DNA of 64,000 bases from Rhizobiales bacterium dw_265. Its GTDB lineage: Bacteria > Pseudomonadota > Alphaproteobacteria > Micropepsales > Micropepsaceae. The stretch's first letter is position 1; each line of letters begins with the position of its first letter. The stretch covers positions 434,001 through 498,000 of the forward strand of contig JAAVUU010000002.1 in assembly GCA_018449595.1 (NCBI GenBank). The letters are read 5' to 3'. Below the pieces are notes generated by a model that made no database searches, was not told where the DNA came from, and was given only the letters and a program-made list of their open reading frames with translations. The position numbers and the translations under genes are program-made. Positions 9,531 through 18,529 of the stretch are shown here, in pieces.

Positions 9531-10768
9531 GCGATGCGCCAGATCCGGCCCTTGTTGGAATCCGCCACATAGAGCGCGCCGTCCGGGGCCACCGCCAGCC
9601 CGACCGGACGGTATTTCGCCTTGCCGGAATTCCTGTCGGCGGGCGATGGCCCGGCAAAGCCATCCGCGAAGGTCTGCAAGGCGCCGGGCTTGCCATCGCG
9701 ATCGAACGGCACGAAGGCCACGGTATAGCCGTTGCGTCCGCCCGGAAGCTGCGGCCCGCCGGTGCCATGCAGGGCGATGAAAGCGCCGCCGCGCCAGGCG
9801 CGGGGAAATTGCCGCCCCTGGTAGAACAGCAGGTCCACCGGCGCGGCGCGCATCGGCTGGAAGCTGACGGCGGGGGTGGAATAGACGCCCTCCTGCGCCG
9901 TGGTCTTGCCGTCACCGCCATAATCGGGCGCCAGCAGCCGGATATTCCGCGCGCCGTCGTAATAGCTGTAGGGCCAGCCGAAATCGGTACCCTTGACCAC
10001 ATGATGCATCTCGTCGGCGATGGCGTCGTCATCGGCGGCGCTGACCAGTTCGGGGAATGCGGCATGGGTGCCGTCGCGGCCATGCATGATGGCGTAAAGA
10101 CCGGCGGGCGGCGACCATGCCATCGCGGTGACGAAACGGATGCCGGTGGCGATCTGCTCGCCATCTGTAAAGGCCTGGCCGGTGCGGCCGGCGGCAAAGC
10201 GCCAGATGCCGGCGCCGCCTGTCAGGTCGGGACAGGGTTTCTGCCCGACCGGCGTGGCGCCGCCGGGCGGCTTGCTGGAACAGGCATCGCTTTTCGCGCC
10301 CAGGCTGACGAACAGATCGCCCTTGTCGTCAAAGGCGATGGGATGATTGCCGGTGCGCGGAATATCGGCGACCACCGTCTCGGGCTCGCCGTCCGGCAAC
10401 AGGGTATCGCCCTGGAAACGGAAGCGGTAAATCGCCCTGTCCGACGCCGCGTACAACATGCCGTGATACAGGCCGATGCCGGTGCCGCCATTGACGCTGC
10501 TGAAATGCTCGACCTGTGCCGCCTTGCCGTCGGGGCCAGGCCGGATCGCGACCAGGCCTTCGGGTTTGGCGCCTTCGCCGCCGGTCGAGGCATAGATATC
10601 GCCATTGGGCCGCACCGCCAGGTGACGCAGCGGCCCCAGGCCCTCCGCCATCAGGCTGGCGTGAAAACCGGGCGGCAGGATCAGCCCGTCCGGTTCGGCG
10701 GCCCGAACCGAAACGACAAGGGCCGGAACGGCAACGGCGAGCGACAGGCCCAGCAGAAGCTTTTTCAT
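9518..10768 (-). CDS. Exported glucose/sorbosone dehydrogenase-family protein
   Basis: A 416-residue protein with a signal peptide (MKKLLLGLSLAVAVPALVVSVRA, cleavage after RAAE-like) and a six-bladed beta-propeller typical of the L-sorbosone/soluble glucose dehydrogenase family. Recurrent blade motifs include HLAVRPNGDIYAS, GNHPIAFDDKGDLFVSLG, FGWPYSYYDG and VGLAVAPDGALYVADSNKGRIWRI. Such enzymes use PQQ or related cofactors in the periplasm to oxidise sugars; the actual substrate cannot be deduced. The start is one base after the upstream SGNH gene stop (TGA-G-ATG), so the two form a coupled unit inserted between pncC and ratA. Confidence 0.85.
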   Translation of the reverse strand: MKKLLLGLSLAVAVPALVVSVRAAEPDGLILPPGFHASLMAEGLGPLRHLAVRPNGDIYASTGGEGAKPEGLVAIRPGPDGKAAQVEHFSSVNGGTGIGLYHGMLYAASDRAIYRFRFQGDTLLPDGEPETVVADIPRTGNHPIAFDDKGDLFVSLGAKSDACSSKPPGGATPVGQKPCPDLTGGAGIWRFAAGRTGQAFTDGEQIATGIRFVTAMAWSPPAGLYAIMHGRDGTHAAFPELVSAADDDAIADEMHHVVKGTDFGWPYSYYDGARNIRLLAPDYGGDGKTTAQEGVYSTPAVSFQPMRAAPVDLLFYQGRQFPRAWRGGAFIALHGTGGPQLPGGRNGYTVAFVPFDRDGKPGALQTFADGFAGPSPADRNSGKAKYRPVGLAVAPDGALYVADSNKGRIWRIAYGD

Positions 10769-10769
10769 C

Positions 10770-11636
10770 TCACTGTCCCAACGGGTTCGACGCCGCGACC
10801 TGGTCGTGGGCGACCTGCTGCAGGGCATGGGTCTGGGGCTTGGAGAAGCCCATGTCGTCGGCCACGGTTTCCGCGTCACCCAGCGACAGCGGGTCCTTGC
10901 CCGTCACCTTGGCGAACACCAGCAGCGCCTCCAGGTAATAGCCATAGGCGCTGGCGTGATACTGGTCCCAGGTCCACAGGTCGATCTTGCCAGCGGCGAT
11001 GCCGTCATAGGGATTGTCCTCGGCGATGCCGGTATCCATGGCGCGGTTCCAGGCCAGGCCGACCGGCACCACGCCCGCGACCCTGGCCGCCTTGGCCGCG
11101 GCGGCATAACCGGCGGCGACATCGATGCCCATCTGCTGGATCGGCTTGCCGTGCCAGGGCTTGCCGTCGGGATAGGTCTGGTCGGCACGGCTCCAGGTCG
11201 CGTCCAGCCAGATTTCCGCTTTTGGATTCCTGGCGCGGAACATGTCGGTCATCTGTTTGGCGGACGCGATCAGCAGCGCGGGATCGCCGGGACGGTCAAT
11301 GTCGAGCGTCGAATAGCCGTGCATCACCACAATGTCCCACGGCCTGTCGAGCACGGCGTGCTTTTCGGCAAAGTGATAATCCAGGCCCTTGCCGCCCACG
11401 GTTTCCAGCGAGACGTCGTAATCCAGCCCCGCTTCCTTCGCCATCGCCTTGAAGAAAGCCGGCACGCCGCCGACCGTCTTGCCATTGAGGGGCCCGTTGA
11501 GATCGCTGACGGTATCCGACTTGTAATAGTGCGCCGCCGAATTCGCGCCATAGGTGAAGCTGTTGCCCACGAACAGAATGGTTTTGGCTTCCACCGGCGC
11601 CGCCAGCAGCAGCGCGGCCAGGATGATCTTCTTCAT
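10770..11636 (-). CDS. Exported SGNH/GDSL-like hydrolase
   Basis: A 288-residue secreted protein with a short signal peptide ([17 protein letters not shown]). The mature N-terminus ILFVGNSFTYG is an SGNH block I with nucleophile Ser; block V appears as DQYHASAYGYYL with the catalytic Asp/His. A central VVMHGYSTLD and LDATWSRAD fit the fold. Likely an esterase or carbohydrate deacetylase/acyl hydrolase. Its ATG overlaps the ratA TGA as ATGA and it is followed at one base by the sugar-dehydrogenase gene, so lipA-ratA-SGNH-dehydrogenase read as one operon. Confidence 0.82.
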   Translation of the reverse strand: MKKIILAALLLAAPVEAKTILFVGNSFTYGANSAAHYYKSDTVSDLNGPLNGKTVGGVPAFFKAMAKEAGLDYDVSLETVGGKGLDYHFAEKHAVLDRPWDIVVMHGYSTLDIDRPGDPALLIASAKQMTDMFRARNPKAEIWLDATWSRADQTYPDGKPWHGKPIQQMGIDVAAGYAAAAKAARVAGVVPVGLAWNRAMDTGIAEDNPYDGIAAGKIDLWTWDQYHASAYGYYLEALLVFAKVTGKDPLSLGDAETVADDMGFSKPQTHALQQVAHDQVAASNPLGQ

Positions 11637-12076
11637 GTCGCGTTCCCCTGCTCTATCTGCCTGGCCCGCGCCTCGAAGGCGTCGGCCAGTTTCAGCATCG
11701 CCTTTTCAAACTTGGCACCCGCCAGGCTGTGCAGCAACCGGCTTTTGAATTCGAACAGGATGGAAAATTCGACTTCGCAGCCCTCGCCTTTCGGGGTGAA
11801 TTGCCAATGGTTCTCCAGGGCCTTGAACGGGCCCTTGGTCTGGATGACGTCAATATGGCGCGCCGCGGGGTCGAGCGTGACGTCGCTGGTATAGCGTTCG
11901 CGCAGGGCCCCATAGCCCACCGCCATTTCCGCCGTCAGGCCATTGTCGCGGCGCGACAGCACCCGGAGCGCCACCACCCAGGGCAGGAACTGGGGATATT
12001 TCTCCACATCGGACACCACCGCATACATCAAATCCGCCGTGTACGGAACGATGCGCGTCTCGCGATGCGAGATCAT
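11633..12076 (-). CDS. Coenzyme Q-binding START-domain protein (RatA/COQ10 family)
   Basis: A 147-residue protein of the START-like polyketide cyclase/COQ10 family. The N-terminal motif [23 protein letters not shown] and the later [27 protein letters not shown] are family signatures. COQ10 relatives bind ubiquinone and assist respiration; the E. coli homologue RatA was also described as a ribosome-association toxin. In this alphaproteobacterial lipA neighbourhood the ubiquinone role is more likely. It overlaps lipA by ATGA on one side and the SGNH gene by ATGA on the other. Confidence 0.88.
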   Translation of the reverse strand: MISHRETRIVPYTADLMYAVVSDVEKYPQFLPWVVALRVLSRRDNGLTAEMAVGYGALRERYTSDVTLDPAARHIDVIQTKGPFKALENHWQFTPKGEGCEVEFSILFEFKSRLLHSLAGAKFEKAMLKLADAFEARARQIEQGNAT

Positions 12077-13053
12077 CCGGTCTTGGCGGCGCGGTTCTTC
12101 TTCATTTCCGCGAAATCGCTGTCGGCGTGATAGGAGGAGCGCGTCAGGGGCGAGGCCGACACCATCAGGAAACCCTTGGCGCGGGCGATGGATTCCAGGC
12201 TGGCGAATTCCTCCGGCGACCAGAAGCGGTCGAGCCGGGCGTGCTTCTTGGTCGGCTGCAGATACTGGCCGATGGTGAGGAAATCCACCTTGGCGGCGCG
12301 CAGGTCGTCCATCACCTGCATGATCTCCTCCCGCGTCTCCCCAAGCCCGACCATCAGCCCGGACTTGGTGAAGCCGTGCGGCATCAGTTCCTTGGCCTGC
12401 TGCAAGAGGCGCAGCGAAGCGAAATAGCGCGCCCCGGGGCGGATGTTCAGGTAAAGCCGCGGCACGGTTTCCAGATTGTGGTTGAACACCTCCGGCTGGG
12501 CCGCCATCACGGTCTGGATGGCGCCGTCCTTGCGCAGGAAGTCCGGCGTCAGGACTTCAACCGAGGTGCCCGGGCTCATCGCATGAATGGCGTCGATCAC
12601 CTGGGCGAAATGACCGGCGCCGCCATCGGCCAGGTCGTCACGGTCCACCGAGGTGATGACCACATGGGTCAGGCCCAGCGTCTTCACGGCGCGGGCGACA
12701 TTGGCGGGCTCTTCGATGTCCAGCGCCCCCGGCAGGCCGGTCTTCACATTGCAGAAGGCGCAGGCGCGGGTGCAGGTGTCGCCCATGATCATCATGGTGG
12801 CGTGGCGCTTGGTCCAGCACTCGCCGATATTCGGGCAGGCGGCTTCCTCGCAGACGGTGTGCAGCTTGTTGGCGCGCACGATCTCGCGGGTAGCGACATA
12901 TTCCCGGCTGACCGGCGCCTTGACCCGAATCCAGTCCGGCTTGCGCTGGATGTCGTTGTCCGGCCGGTGGGCCTTTTCGGGGTGCCTCGGCCCCGCTTCG
13001 CGGGGCGGGGAATCCAAGGGGGCCTTATTGAGGGTGTCGATGACGATGGTCAT
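12073..13053 (-). CDS. lipA: Lipoyl synthase
   Basis: A 326-residue radical-SAM enzyme that inserts two sulfurs into octanoyl groups on lipoate-dependent dehydrogenases. The auxiliary cluster cysteines are in [12 protein letters not shown] (CX4CX5C) and the radical-SAM cluster in [10 protein letters not shown] (CX3CX2C). The closing LTRSSYHAD contains the conserved RSSY serine ligand region. The start at MTIVID fits the family; a longer reading to 13212 crosses the divergent promoter region. It is first of a coupled minus-strand operon with ratA. Confidence 0.96.
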   Translation of the reverse strand: MTIVIDTLNKAPLDSPPREAGPRHPEKAHRPDNDIQRKPDWIRVKAPVSREYVATREIVRANKLHTVCEEAACPNIGECWTKRHATMMIMGDTCTRACAFCNVKTGLPGALDIEEPANVARAVKTLGLTHVVITSVDRDDLADGGAGHFAQVIDAIHAMSPGTSVEVLTPDFLRKDGAIQTVMAAQPEVFNHNLETVPRLYLNIRPGARYFASLRLLQQAKELMPHGFTKSGLMVGLGETREEIMQVMDDLRAAKVDFLTIGQYLQPTKKHARLDRFWSPEEFASLESIARAKGFLMVSASPLTRSSYHADSDFAEMKKNRAAKTG

Positions 13054-13204
13054 GAGCGAGATATAGACTCTGGCGGCGGCGAAATCACCAAGCGGAGCGT
13101 CGCGGCAGCCCTGCATTCTGGGAATAATGTCCTTACCGTCGCATTTGCTGGACCCGGCGGCCACCTTGGCGCGTTGCCGGAGTTCAACCCATTTGGAGCG
13201 CCCC

Positions 13205-13567
13205 ATGGCCACCGTCCGTTCCCGCCGCCGCCCGGTTCGTGCCGTTGAGCAGGTTCACAAGTCCGGCCCCGCGACCAGCAGCCTGGTGCGGCTGGCGACC
13301 GGGCCCGCCGCCCGCACGGCCTATGTGCTGATCGGCACCGCCGGCCTGGTTGCCCTGGCCGTCGCCATCGTCGGTCCCCGGCGTCTCGAACGCGATGTCA
13401 TCAAACCGTTGCGCGGCGCCCTCGAACCCCAGGCCGAAAAGCTTTGGGCCGAGGCCAAGCCCCTGCGGGACCAGATCACCCGGCTGTTCCAGAACGCCAC
13501 CCCCAGCGGGCGCGAACGGCTGGTGAAAAGCTTCCAGAGCTGGGTGGGGCATTTCCACGCGACTTGA
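13205..13567 (+). CDS. Small hypothetical membrane-anchored protein
   Basis: A 120-residue protein: basic N-terminus ([11 protein letters not shown]), one membrane helix around residues 40-58 ([19 protein letters not shown]), then a charged amphipathic tail with [10 protein letters not shown] and [21 protein letters not shown]. No family recognised. It is divergent from lipA and lies 35 bases before the acyl ligase gene, so may share its transcript. Codon use matches neighbours. The longer in-frame start at 13127 lies in the lipA upstream region and was not used. Confidence 0.65.
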   Translation: MATVRSRRRPVRAVEQVHKSGPATSSLVRLATGPAARTAYVLIGTAGLVALAVAIVGPRRLERDVIKPLRGALEPQAEKLWAEAKPLRDQITRLFQNATPSGRERLVKSFQSWVGHFHAT

Positions 13568-13602
13568 GGTAAGAACGCCTTCCCTAGCGCCGGGAAGGCA
13601 TC

Positions 13603-15186
13603 ATGACCAGCAACAACCTGGGCACGCCAAAACGTGTTCCGTTCGACCCCGCTGCCGCGCGGCGTCCCGTCTTTCATGCCCTGGCCCAGGCCCGCCAGGA
13701 GCATGGCGGCGACACGGTCGCGCTGGTGGATGGCGACGATCGCCCCCTGACCTATGACGCCATTCTCCAGGCCAGCTTTGCGCTGGGCTCGGCCTTGAAG
13801 CGCGGCACCCGCAACGCGGAATGCGTCGGGGTGATGCTGCCCACCGGCGCGGCGGCGGCGCTGACCTTCTTTGCTTTGTCGGCGGCGGGCCGCGTGCCCA
13901 CCATGCTGAATTTCACCAGCGGGCTGGCGGGCCTCAAAAGCGCCCTGCGCACCGCCCAGGTGAAGCGCATCGTCACCGCCCACAAGCTGGTGCAGGTCGC
14001 GGGCCTTGCGGATCTGGTCGCGGGCCTGGCCGAAGTGGGACACGAGATCATCTATCTCGAAGACCTGCGCAAGCGGCTGACCCTGGGCGACAAGATCGCG
14101 GCGGTGGCGGGCAGGCTGGCGCCGCGCCTGATGGCGGCGCGGCCGCATCCGGACGCCCCGGCGGCGATCCTGTTCACCTCCGGCACCGAGGGCGAGCCCA
14201 AGGGCGTGGCGCTCAGCCATGCCAATATCCTGGCCAATGTGGCGCAGGCGCGGGATCATTTTTACCTCTATCCCAAAGACGTGCTGTTCAATCCCCTGCC
14301 CGTCTTTCATTGCTTCGGCCTGACGGTGGGCACGGTGCTGCCGATCCTGGCCGGGGTGAAGGTGATCACCCATCCCTCGCCGCTGCAGCCCAAGGAGATC
14401 ACGCGCCGCATCCGCAAGCATGGCGTCACCCTGCTTTTGTCCACCGACACCTTCATCAACCAGTATGCCCGCGCCAGCGAGCCCGGCGACCTGGACAGCC
14501 TGCGCATGGCGGTGTGCGGCGCCGAGCGGCTGCGCGACGAAACCCGCGCCGCGGTGCGCAAGAAATCGGGCATCACCCTGCTGGAAGGCTATGGCGTTAC
14601 CGAGACCTCGCCGGTGATCGCGGCCAACCAGATCGAGGCCAACCATCCCGGCACGGTGGGCCGCATGTTTGCGGGGATGGAGGCGAAGCTGGTGCCGGTG
14701 CCGGGCATTTCCGGCGCCGGCGCGCTGCATGTGAAAGGCCCCAATGTCATGCTGGGCTATATCCAGCCGGATGCGCCGGGAAAGATCGTTCCGCCGGAAG
14801 ACGGCTGGTACAACACCGGCGACGTGGTGGCGATCGACGCGGAAGGCTTCATCGCCATTCGCGGCCGCCTCAAGCGTTTCGCCAAGATCGGCGGCGAAGC
14901 GGTGTCGCTGGCGGTGGTGGAGAATATCGCCGCCGCCCTGTGGCCCGACAATGCCCATGCCGCCGTCGCCCTGCCCGATGGCCGCAAGGGCGAGCAGATC
15001 GTGCTGGTGACCGATGCCAGGGAGGCCAGCCGTGTGGACCTGATCGGCTGGGCCCAGAACCATGGCGTGGCGGAACTGTCGGTGCCGCGCCGGGTGCTGC
15101 TGGTCGAGGCGATACCCGTGCTGGCCACCGGCAAGACCGATTATGTCTCGGTGCAGAAAATGGCCGAGGCGCAGCAGGCCGGTTAG
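13603..15186 (+). CDS. AMP-dependent acyl-CoA/acyl-ACP synthetase
   Basis: A 527-residue ANL-superfamily ligase that activates a carboxylic acid as acyl-AMP and transfers it to CoA or ACP. The A3 P-loop-like motif is ILFTSGTEGEPKGVALSH; A5 is LLEGYGVTETSP; A7/A8 are GWYNTGDVVAIDAEGFIAIRGR, and the C-terminal lysine is in ATGKTDYVSV. The YGVTETSPV pattern and the lack of a separate acyltransferase domain resemble the acyl-ACP synthetase half of Aas, suggesting recycling of free fatty acids into phospholipid. Substrate unproven. Confidence 0.86.
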   Translation: MTSNNLGTPKRVPFDPAAARRPVFHALAQARQEHGGDTVALVDGDDRPLTYDAILQASFALGSALKRGTRNAECVGVMLPTGAAAALTFFALSAAGRVPTMLNFTSGLAGLKSALRTAQVKRIVTAHKLVQVAGLADLVAGLAEVGHEIIYLEDLRKRLTLGDKIAAVAGRLAPRLMAARPHPDAPAAILFTSGTEGEPKGVALSHANILANVAQARDHFYLYPKDVLFNPLPVFHCFGLTVGTVLPILAGVKVITHPSPLQPKEITRRIRKHGVTLLLSTDTFINQYARASEPGDLDSLRMAVCGAERLRDETRAAVRKKSGITLLEGYGVTETSPVIAANQIEANHPGTVGRMFAGMEAKLVPVPGISGAGALHVKGPNVMLGYIQPDAPGKIVPPEDGWYNTGDVVAIDAEGFIAIRGRLKRFAKIGGEAVSLAVVENIAAALWPDNAHAAVALPDGRKGEQIVLVTDAREASRVDLIGWAQNHGVAELSVPRRVLLVEAIPVLATGKTDYVSVQKMAEAQQAG

Positions 15187-15204
15187 AATCTGTATTTCCC
15201 ATAT

Positions 15205-15333
15205 TGTCATGGCCCGCGAATGCGGGCCAGCCAGGTGAGACAGGTATAATCCGGCAAATTGGTCCGATATCCAATTCGGAAGCAGACCGCTTTATGCCAA
15301 ACTGGGTGGCCCGCTCTCCGGCGGGCCATGACA
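15205..15333. repeat. Dispersed bipartite palindrome, copy B
   Basis: Between the convergent ends of the acyl ligase gene and dadA. The left hairpin is TGTCATGGCCCGCGAATGCGGGCCA and the right TGGCCCGCTCTCCGGCGGGCCATGACA; inner flanks are CAGCCAGG and ACTGGGTGG. The spacer holds its own inverted pair AATTGG...CCAATT (about 15257-15276). Spacer sequence differs from other copies. Confidence 0.8.
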
Positions 15334-15365
15334 GTATTGGACGCACTGGCCGTATTGCGGAAATC

Positions 15366-16619
15366 CTAGGACGCCGGCAGCGCCTTCTGCACGCTGTCGC
15401 CCAGCATCTGCGCGGTCGCGGCGGCCAGGGTCCAGCCCAGATGGCCGTGGCCGGTGTTGTAGAAGATGCCGGGGCGCTTGCCCGGCCCGACGCGCGGCAG
15501 CATGTCGGGCATCATGGGCCGCAGCCCGCTCCACGCCACCACCCGGTCGGTCTCCACACTGGGAAACTGCTCGCGGGTCCATTTGATCAGCGGCTCGATG
15601 CGGTCGTGGCGGATGTCGTAATTGAAGCCGTTGAACTCCGCCGTGCCGGCGACACGCAACCGCTCCTGCCCCAGCCGGCTGGAAACGATCTTGGTGGCGT
15701 CGTCCAGGATGGAGACCACCGGCGCCGCCGCCACGCTTTGCGGCGTGTGCAGATGCACGGTGATGGAATAGCCCTTGACCGGATAGATGTTGATGCGGTC
15801 GCCCAGGCTGGCGGCGAGACGCCGGCTGGCGGTTCCGGCGCAGATCACCACGCCATCCACCGGCACAGGCTGCCAGTGATCCACCGTGCCCTTGCCGTCG
15901 TCGCGGCCCACCGGCAGCCAGCGTATCTCCCAGCCATGGGCCGTGGCATGCACCTCCTGCACCGAGGCGTCGTAATAAAAACGCACGCCGCGCTTTTCGC
16001 AGGCTTCCGCCAGGCCACGGGTGAATTTATGGATGTCGCCGGTGGAGTCCGATTCGGTGAAGAAGCCGCCGTAATAGGAACCCTGCAAGGTGGGCTCGAT
16101 GGCGCGGATTTCCTCCGGCGTGACGGCGCGGCGTTCCAGCCCGCCTTCCTTCAACAGGGTGTCAACCTTGGCGGCTTTGTCGTAGCTGGCCTTGTCGCGG
16201 TAGAAATGCAGGATGCCGCGCTTTTCCAGGTCGAAATCGATCTTCTCGCGCTCGGCGATCTCGAACATGTATTGGCGGGCCGCCAGCGCCAGGCGCACCG
16301 TCTCGACGGTCTTGGGCTTGTAGCCGGGAATGGCGGCGACGAATTCCGCCATCCAGGAATATTTGTGCCAGCCGGGCATCGGGTTCACCAGCAGCGGGGC
16401 GTCGCGGCGGGTCATCCATTTGATGCCCTTCACGATGGTGGACACACTGTTCCAGACTTCGGCATTGCTGGCGGAAAGCTGGCCGCCATTGGCGAAGGAC
16501 GTCTCCATGCCGGCATAGCGGTGCATGTCGAAGACGGTGACCTGGTAGCCGCGCTGGGCCAGCGCATAGGCGGTGGTGACGCCGGCGATTCCGGCGCCGA
16601 TGACGGCAATGTGTGGCAT
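15366..16619 (-). CDS. dadA: D-amino acid dehydrogenase, small subunit (DadA)
   Basis: A 417-residue FAD enzyme that oxidatively deaminates D-amino acids (chiefly D-Ala) and feeds electrons to the respiratory chain. The N-terminal dinucleotide motif is IAVIGAGIAGVTTAYAL; further family blocks are ETSFANGGQLSAS, GGFFTESDSTGDIHKF, YPVKGYSIT and the C-terminal NTGHGHLGWTLA. Start at MPHIAVI; an ATG 15 bases upstream (MRPRLM) is equally possible. It complements dat at the other end of the window in D-amino acid metabolism. No Lrp-like gene is adjacent. Confidence 0.93.
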   Translation of the reverse strand: MPHIAVIGAGIAGVTTAYALAQRGYQVTVFDMHRYAGMETSFANGGQLSASNAEVWNSVSTIVKGIKWMTRRDAPLLVNPMPGWHKYSWMAEFVAAIPGYKPKTVETVRLALAARQYMFEIAEREKIDFDLEKRGILHFYRDKASYDKAAKVDTLLKEGGLERRAVTPEEIRAIEPTLQGSYYGGFFTESDSTGDIHKFTRGLAEACEKRGVRFYYDASVQEVHATAHGWEIRWLPVGRDDGKGTVDHWQPVPVDGVVICAGTASRRLAASLGDRINIYPVKGYSITVHLHTPQSVAAAPVVSILDDATKIVSSRLGQERLRVAGTAEFNGFNYDIRHDRIEPLIKWTREQFPSVETDRVVAWSGLRPMMPDMLPRVGPGKRPGIFYNTGHGHLGWTLAAATAQMLGDSVQKALPAS

Positions 16620-16935
16620 CAATCTGGGTCTCATGGCGAAAGAACACGACGGCGAAGAGCATGGAATATCCACTCCGGCGGATGCGCGCGCAAGCCGGAT
16701 GTTGAAGAAACAAGCGGCGGCCCGCGCGGGAAAACTATGCATTCGGGCGAAATTTGTGCGCCCCTTGCAGCGCTTTTGGGCAATGCCGTCAGAGCAACGG
16801 GGCCGCAAATCCAGGCCAGAAGTTCTGACCGCCCATCGGCGCGATCATGGGAGCCATGCGCCTTTCGATTGATACTGGCGTGGACGGTGGCCTTCGCATG
16901 GCATGGCTACATGCGTCGAAGGTTGGCTCACCAGT
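16620..16935. other. 316-base gap upstream of dadA
   Basis: This stretch separates the dadA start from the stop of the transglutaminase-like gene, both minus strand. It should contain the dadA promoter, but I see no convincing -35/-10 pair, no repeat and no small gene with a ribosome site. A plus-strand open frame starting at 16847 has no homology and looks like a shadow. Confidence 0.5.
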
Positions 16936-17628
16936 TCAGCATGTGGTCAGTCGTGATCCTTGGAAGCGCGGCAGTGCAGAGGTCGGCTGCCGCGTCGCCT
17001 GGGCGATCCGTTGTGGGCTTTCCAACGCCACCCAGTCACGCGGCCCGTGCGGACCCTGTTCCTCGATCCAGCCATAATCCTCGTCCTTCCAAGGTTCGAC
17101 GTCGGTTTCCAAGCTGTCCAGTACATAATCGCCCCGGTCGGTGGCGACCACCAGGACGGCATGAAGCGCATTGCGAAACGTGCGCACCACGGCCATGCGC
17201 AAGGCATTTTCCGGCAATCCGGCCGCCATCAGGTCGGCGCGCTTGGCCAGGGCGTAATCCTCGCAATCGCCCCAGCCGTCGGTGGGAATGGTCCAGTATT
17301 CCTTCCTGCCATAATGCGCGATGTCGCTGATTGGCGCGATATTGTCATTGACCTCGCGGTTGACGCGCCGCATCAGAGTCCAGTTGGCTTCGGTCAATGT
17401 CATGCGCGCGGGCGTGTCGGTCATCAGGCACTGGCCGGGATCGCGCACGCAGAAACCCGTCAGCCCCAACGGCGGCGGCGCCCGCAATTGTGAATCCGGC
17501 AAGGGCGTGGAGGGCGGCGCATCGTCCGGCTGCTGCGATGCGGTGGGCGCCGGCAGCGCCCACGCCGGTTGCGCGAGCGACAGGCAGATCAGCGATGCCG
17601 TCAGACATTTGTGCGATGCGGCGCCCAC
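16936..17628 (-). CDS. Exported bacterial transglutaminase-like cysteine proteinase (BTLCP family)
   Basis: About 230 residues with a signal peptide ending LAQPAWA. The catalytic Cys block is WGDCEDYALAKRADLMAAG, followed by the His block NALHAVLVVATDRGDYVLD with the Asp; this Cys-His-Asp order defines the BTLCP/DUF920 family (LapG relatives) of periplasmic proteinases. A GTG at 17628 gives a compact signal peptide and avoids overlapping the upstream gene; a GTG at 17679 in the same frame would overlap it by 37 bases. In other bacteria LapG cleaves a surface adhesin under c-di-GMP control; no LapD/LapA homologue is in this window. Confidence 0.78.
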   Translation of the reverse strand: MGAASHKCLTASLICLSLAQPAWALPAPTASQQPDDAPPSTPLPDSQLRAPPPLGLTGFCVRDPGQCLMTDTPARMTLTEANWTLMRRVNREVNDNIAPISDIAHYGRKEYWTIPTDGWGDCEDYALAKRADLMAAGLPENALRMAVVRTFRNALHAVLVVATDRGDYVLDSLETDVEPWKDEDYGWIEEQGPHGPRDWVALESPQRIAQATRQPTSALPRFQGSRLTTC

Positions 17629-17642
17629 GCTCCAATCCGCGG

Positions 17643-17999
17643 TCAACGATATCTCGCGTCCGGATGGTTCGACGCCCACCCGTTTATGTGCCCGTTTTCG
17701 TGCGCGATCAGGCAGTCGGTATAGCCGGGGTCTATATTGTTCGGAATGACGCGCGTGGGCATATCGTCAGCCGCCGCCCGGAACACGCATCCTTCAAGAC
17801 GATTGGTCTGGTATGCGAAATTTGCGGCGTGCCTGCATATGCCATCGACTTTTCCATATGCCTCGCGGTCGTCGTAGAAATCGCTTGTCGGCACGTGATC
17901 GAATTGCGGAGGCGGCATGGGGATTTCGTTGCAAAGTGCAAAAGCGGGTTGAATCAGCAGCAGCAACGGCGCTGCCGCCGCCATGGATAGTCTAATCAT
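17643..17999 (-). CDS. Small exported protein with HExxH motif
   Basis: A 118-residue secreted protein with a signal peptide (MIRLSMAAAAPLLLLIQPAFA). The mature part has four Cys (LCNEI, GICRH, GCVF, DCLIA), probably two disulfides, and ends with CLIAHENGHINGWASNHPDA. HENGH fits the zinc-peptidase HExxH pattern, with later His in SNHPD as a possible third ligand. At under 100 mature residues it would be an unusually small metallopeptidase. The stop is 14 bases before the next gene, the cysteine proteinase, so they are likely expressed together. The upstream in-frame extension to 18173 lacks a signal sequence and was rejected. Confidence 0.6.
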   Translation of the reverse strand: MIRLSMAAAAPLLLLIQPAFALCNEIPMPPPQFDHVPTSDFYDDREAYGKVDGICRHAANFAYQTNRLEGCVFRAAADDMPTRVIPNNIDPGYTDCLIAHENGHINGWASNHPDARYR

Positions 18000-18462
18000 C
18001 GGGGTGACCTTCCAACCGATCATCCATCGAGAGCGAGTATTCGCTGGCGGGACAATCGTGAGTGCATGGTTAACGGGCGCCGCAGAGAGATAGTTTCGCC
18101 GTACACGGACAAAGGTGGGCCGACCGGCTGCTCGCATGGGCACGATGCCATGCGGGGCCTTGCGCCGTATCATCAGTGTATGGAGCAGGTTAGGCCGTCT
18201 GAGATACGGCGTATCCGGGCCAAACCGGAAGGTTTCAGATTCCTAATTAAACTTGGCTGTCAAGACCAATAATGGCAGCCAAACCCGTTAAGCGTCAGCC
18301 TGGGAGTAGGTCCTGCGAGCCGAAACGGCCGGTCGTGTGGCCCTTCCATTTCCAGGCTTCGCGCCTCTTACAAAGTGCGCGAAAATCCCGGTGAACCTCT
18401 GGTCCAAAATGGGAAAAACAAAGTTAAAGCAAACTGACTCACCACCCAGGCTGCGAACGACA
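18000..18462. other. Gene-free stretch between the HExxH gene and the bfd promoter
   Basis: About 460 bases without a supportable gene. It is less GC-rich than its surroundings in the 18230-18460 part. It must hold the minus-strand promoter of the HExxH/BTLCP pair. A small hairpin GCCGT...ACGGC lies near 18200-18216. Open frames here are short, overlap one another and lack ribosome sites. Confidence 0.5.
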
Positions 18463-18514
18463 TTGACAATCAGTCGCAACTGACAATATAAGCCTGCACC
18501 TGAGAATTGCTCTC
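18463..18514 (+). promoter_or_regulatory. bfd-bfr promoter with iron-box-like palindrome
   Basis: TTGACA (18463-18468), 18-base spacer, TATAAG (18487-18492) form a good sigma70 promoter 38 bases before bfd. Overlapping the expected start site is TGAGAATTGCTCTCG (about 18501-18515), arms GAGA/TCTC, which resembles half of a Fur/Irr-type operator. Iron control is inferred from position and function. Confidence 0.5.
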
Positions 18515-18529
18515 GCCCGGAGTGCTTGG

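Noticed and set aside
15366-16808. Longer dadA reading to 16808
   Set aside because: The extra 63 residues are basic/Cys-rich and unlike the family; the FAD motif should be almost N-terminal.
16847-17077. 76-codon plus-strand frame beside dadA
   Set aside because: Overlaps the BTLCP gene end antisense; no ribosome site or recognisable domain.
13821-17330. 1169-codon plus-strand open frame across the acyl ligase, dadA and BTLCP genes
   Set aside because: It runs out of frame with the ligase and antisense to dadA and BTLCP, all supported by motifs; the product is low-complexity.
18066-18272. 68-codon plus-strand frame in the gap before bfd
   Set aside because: Crosses the expected promoter of the HExxH gene; composition and lack of a ribosome site argue against it.
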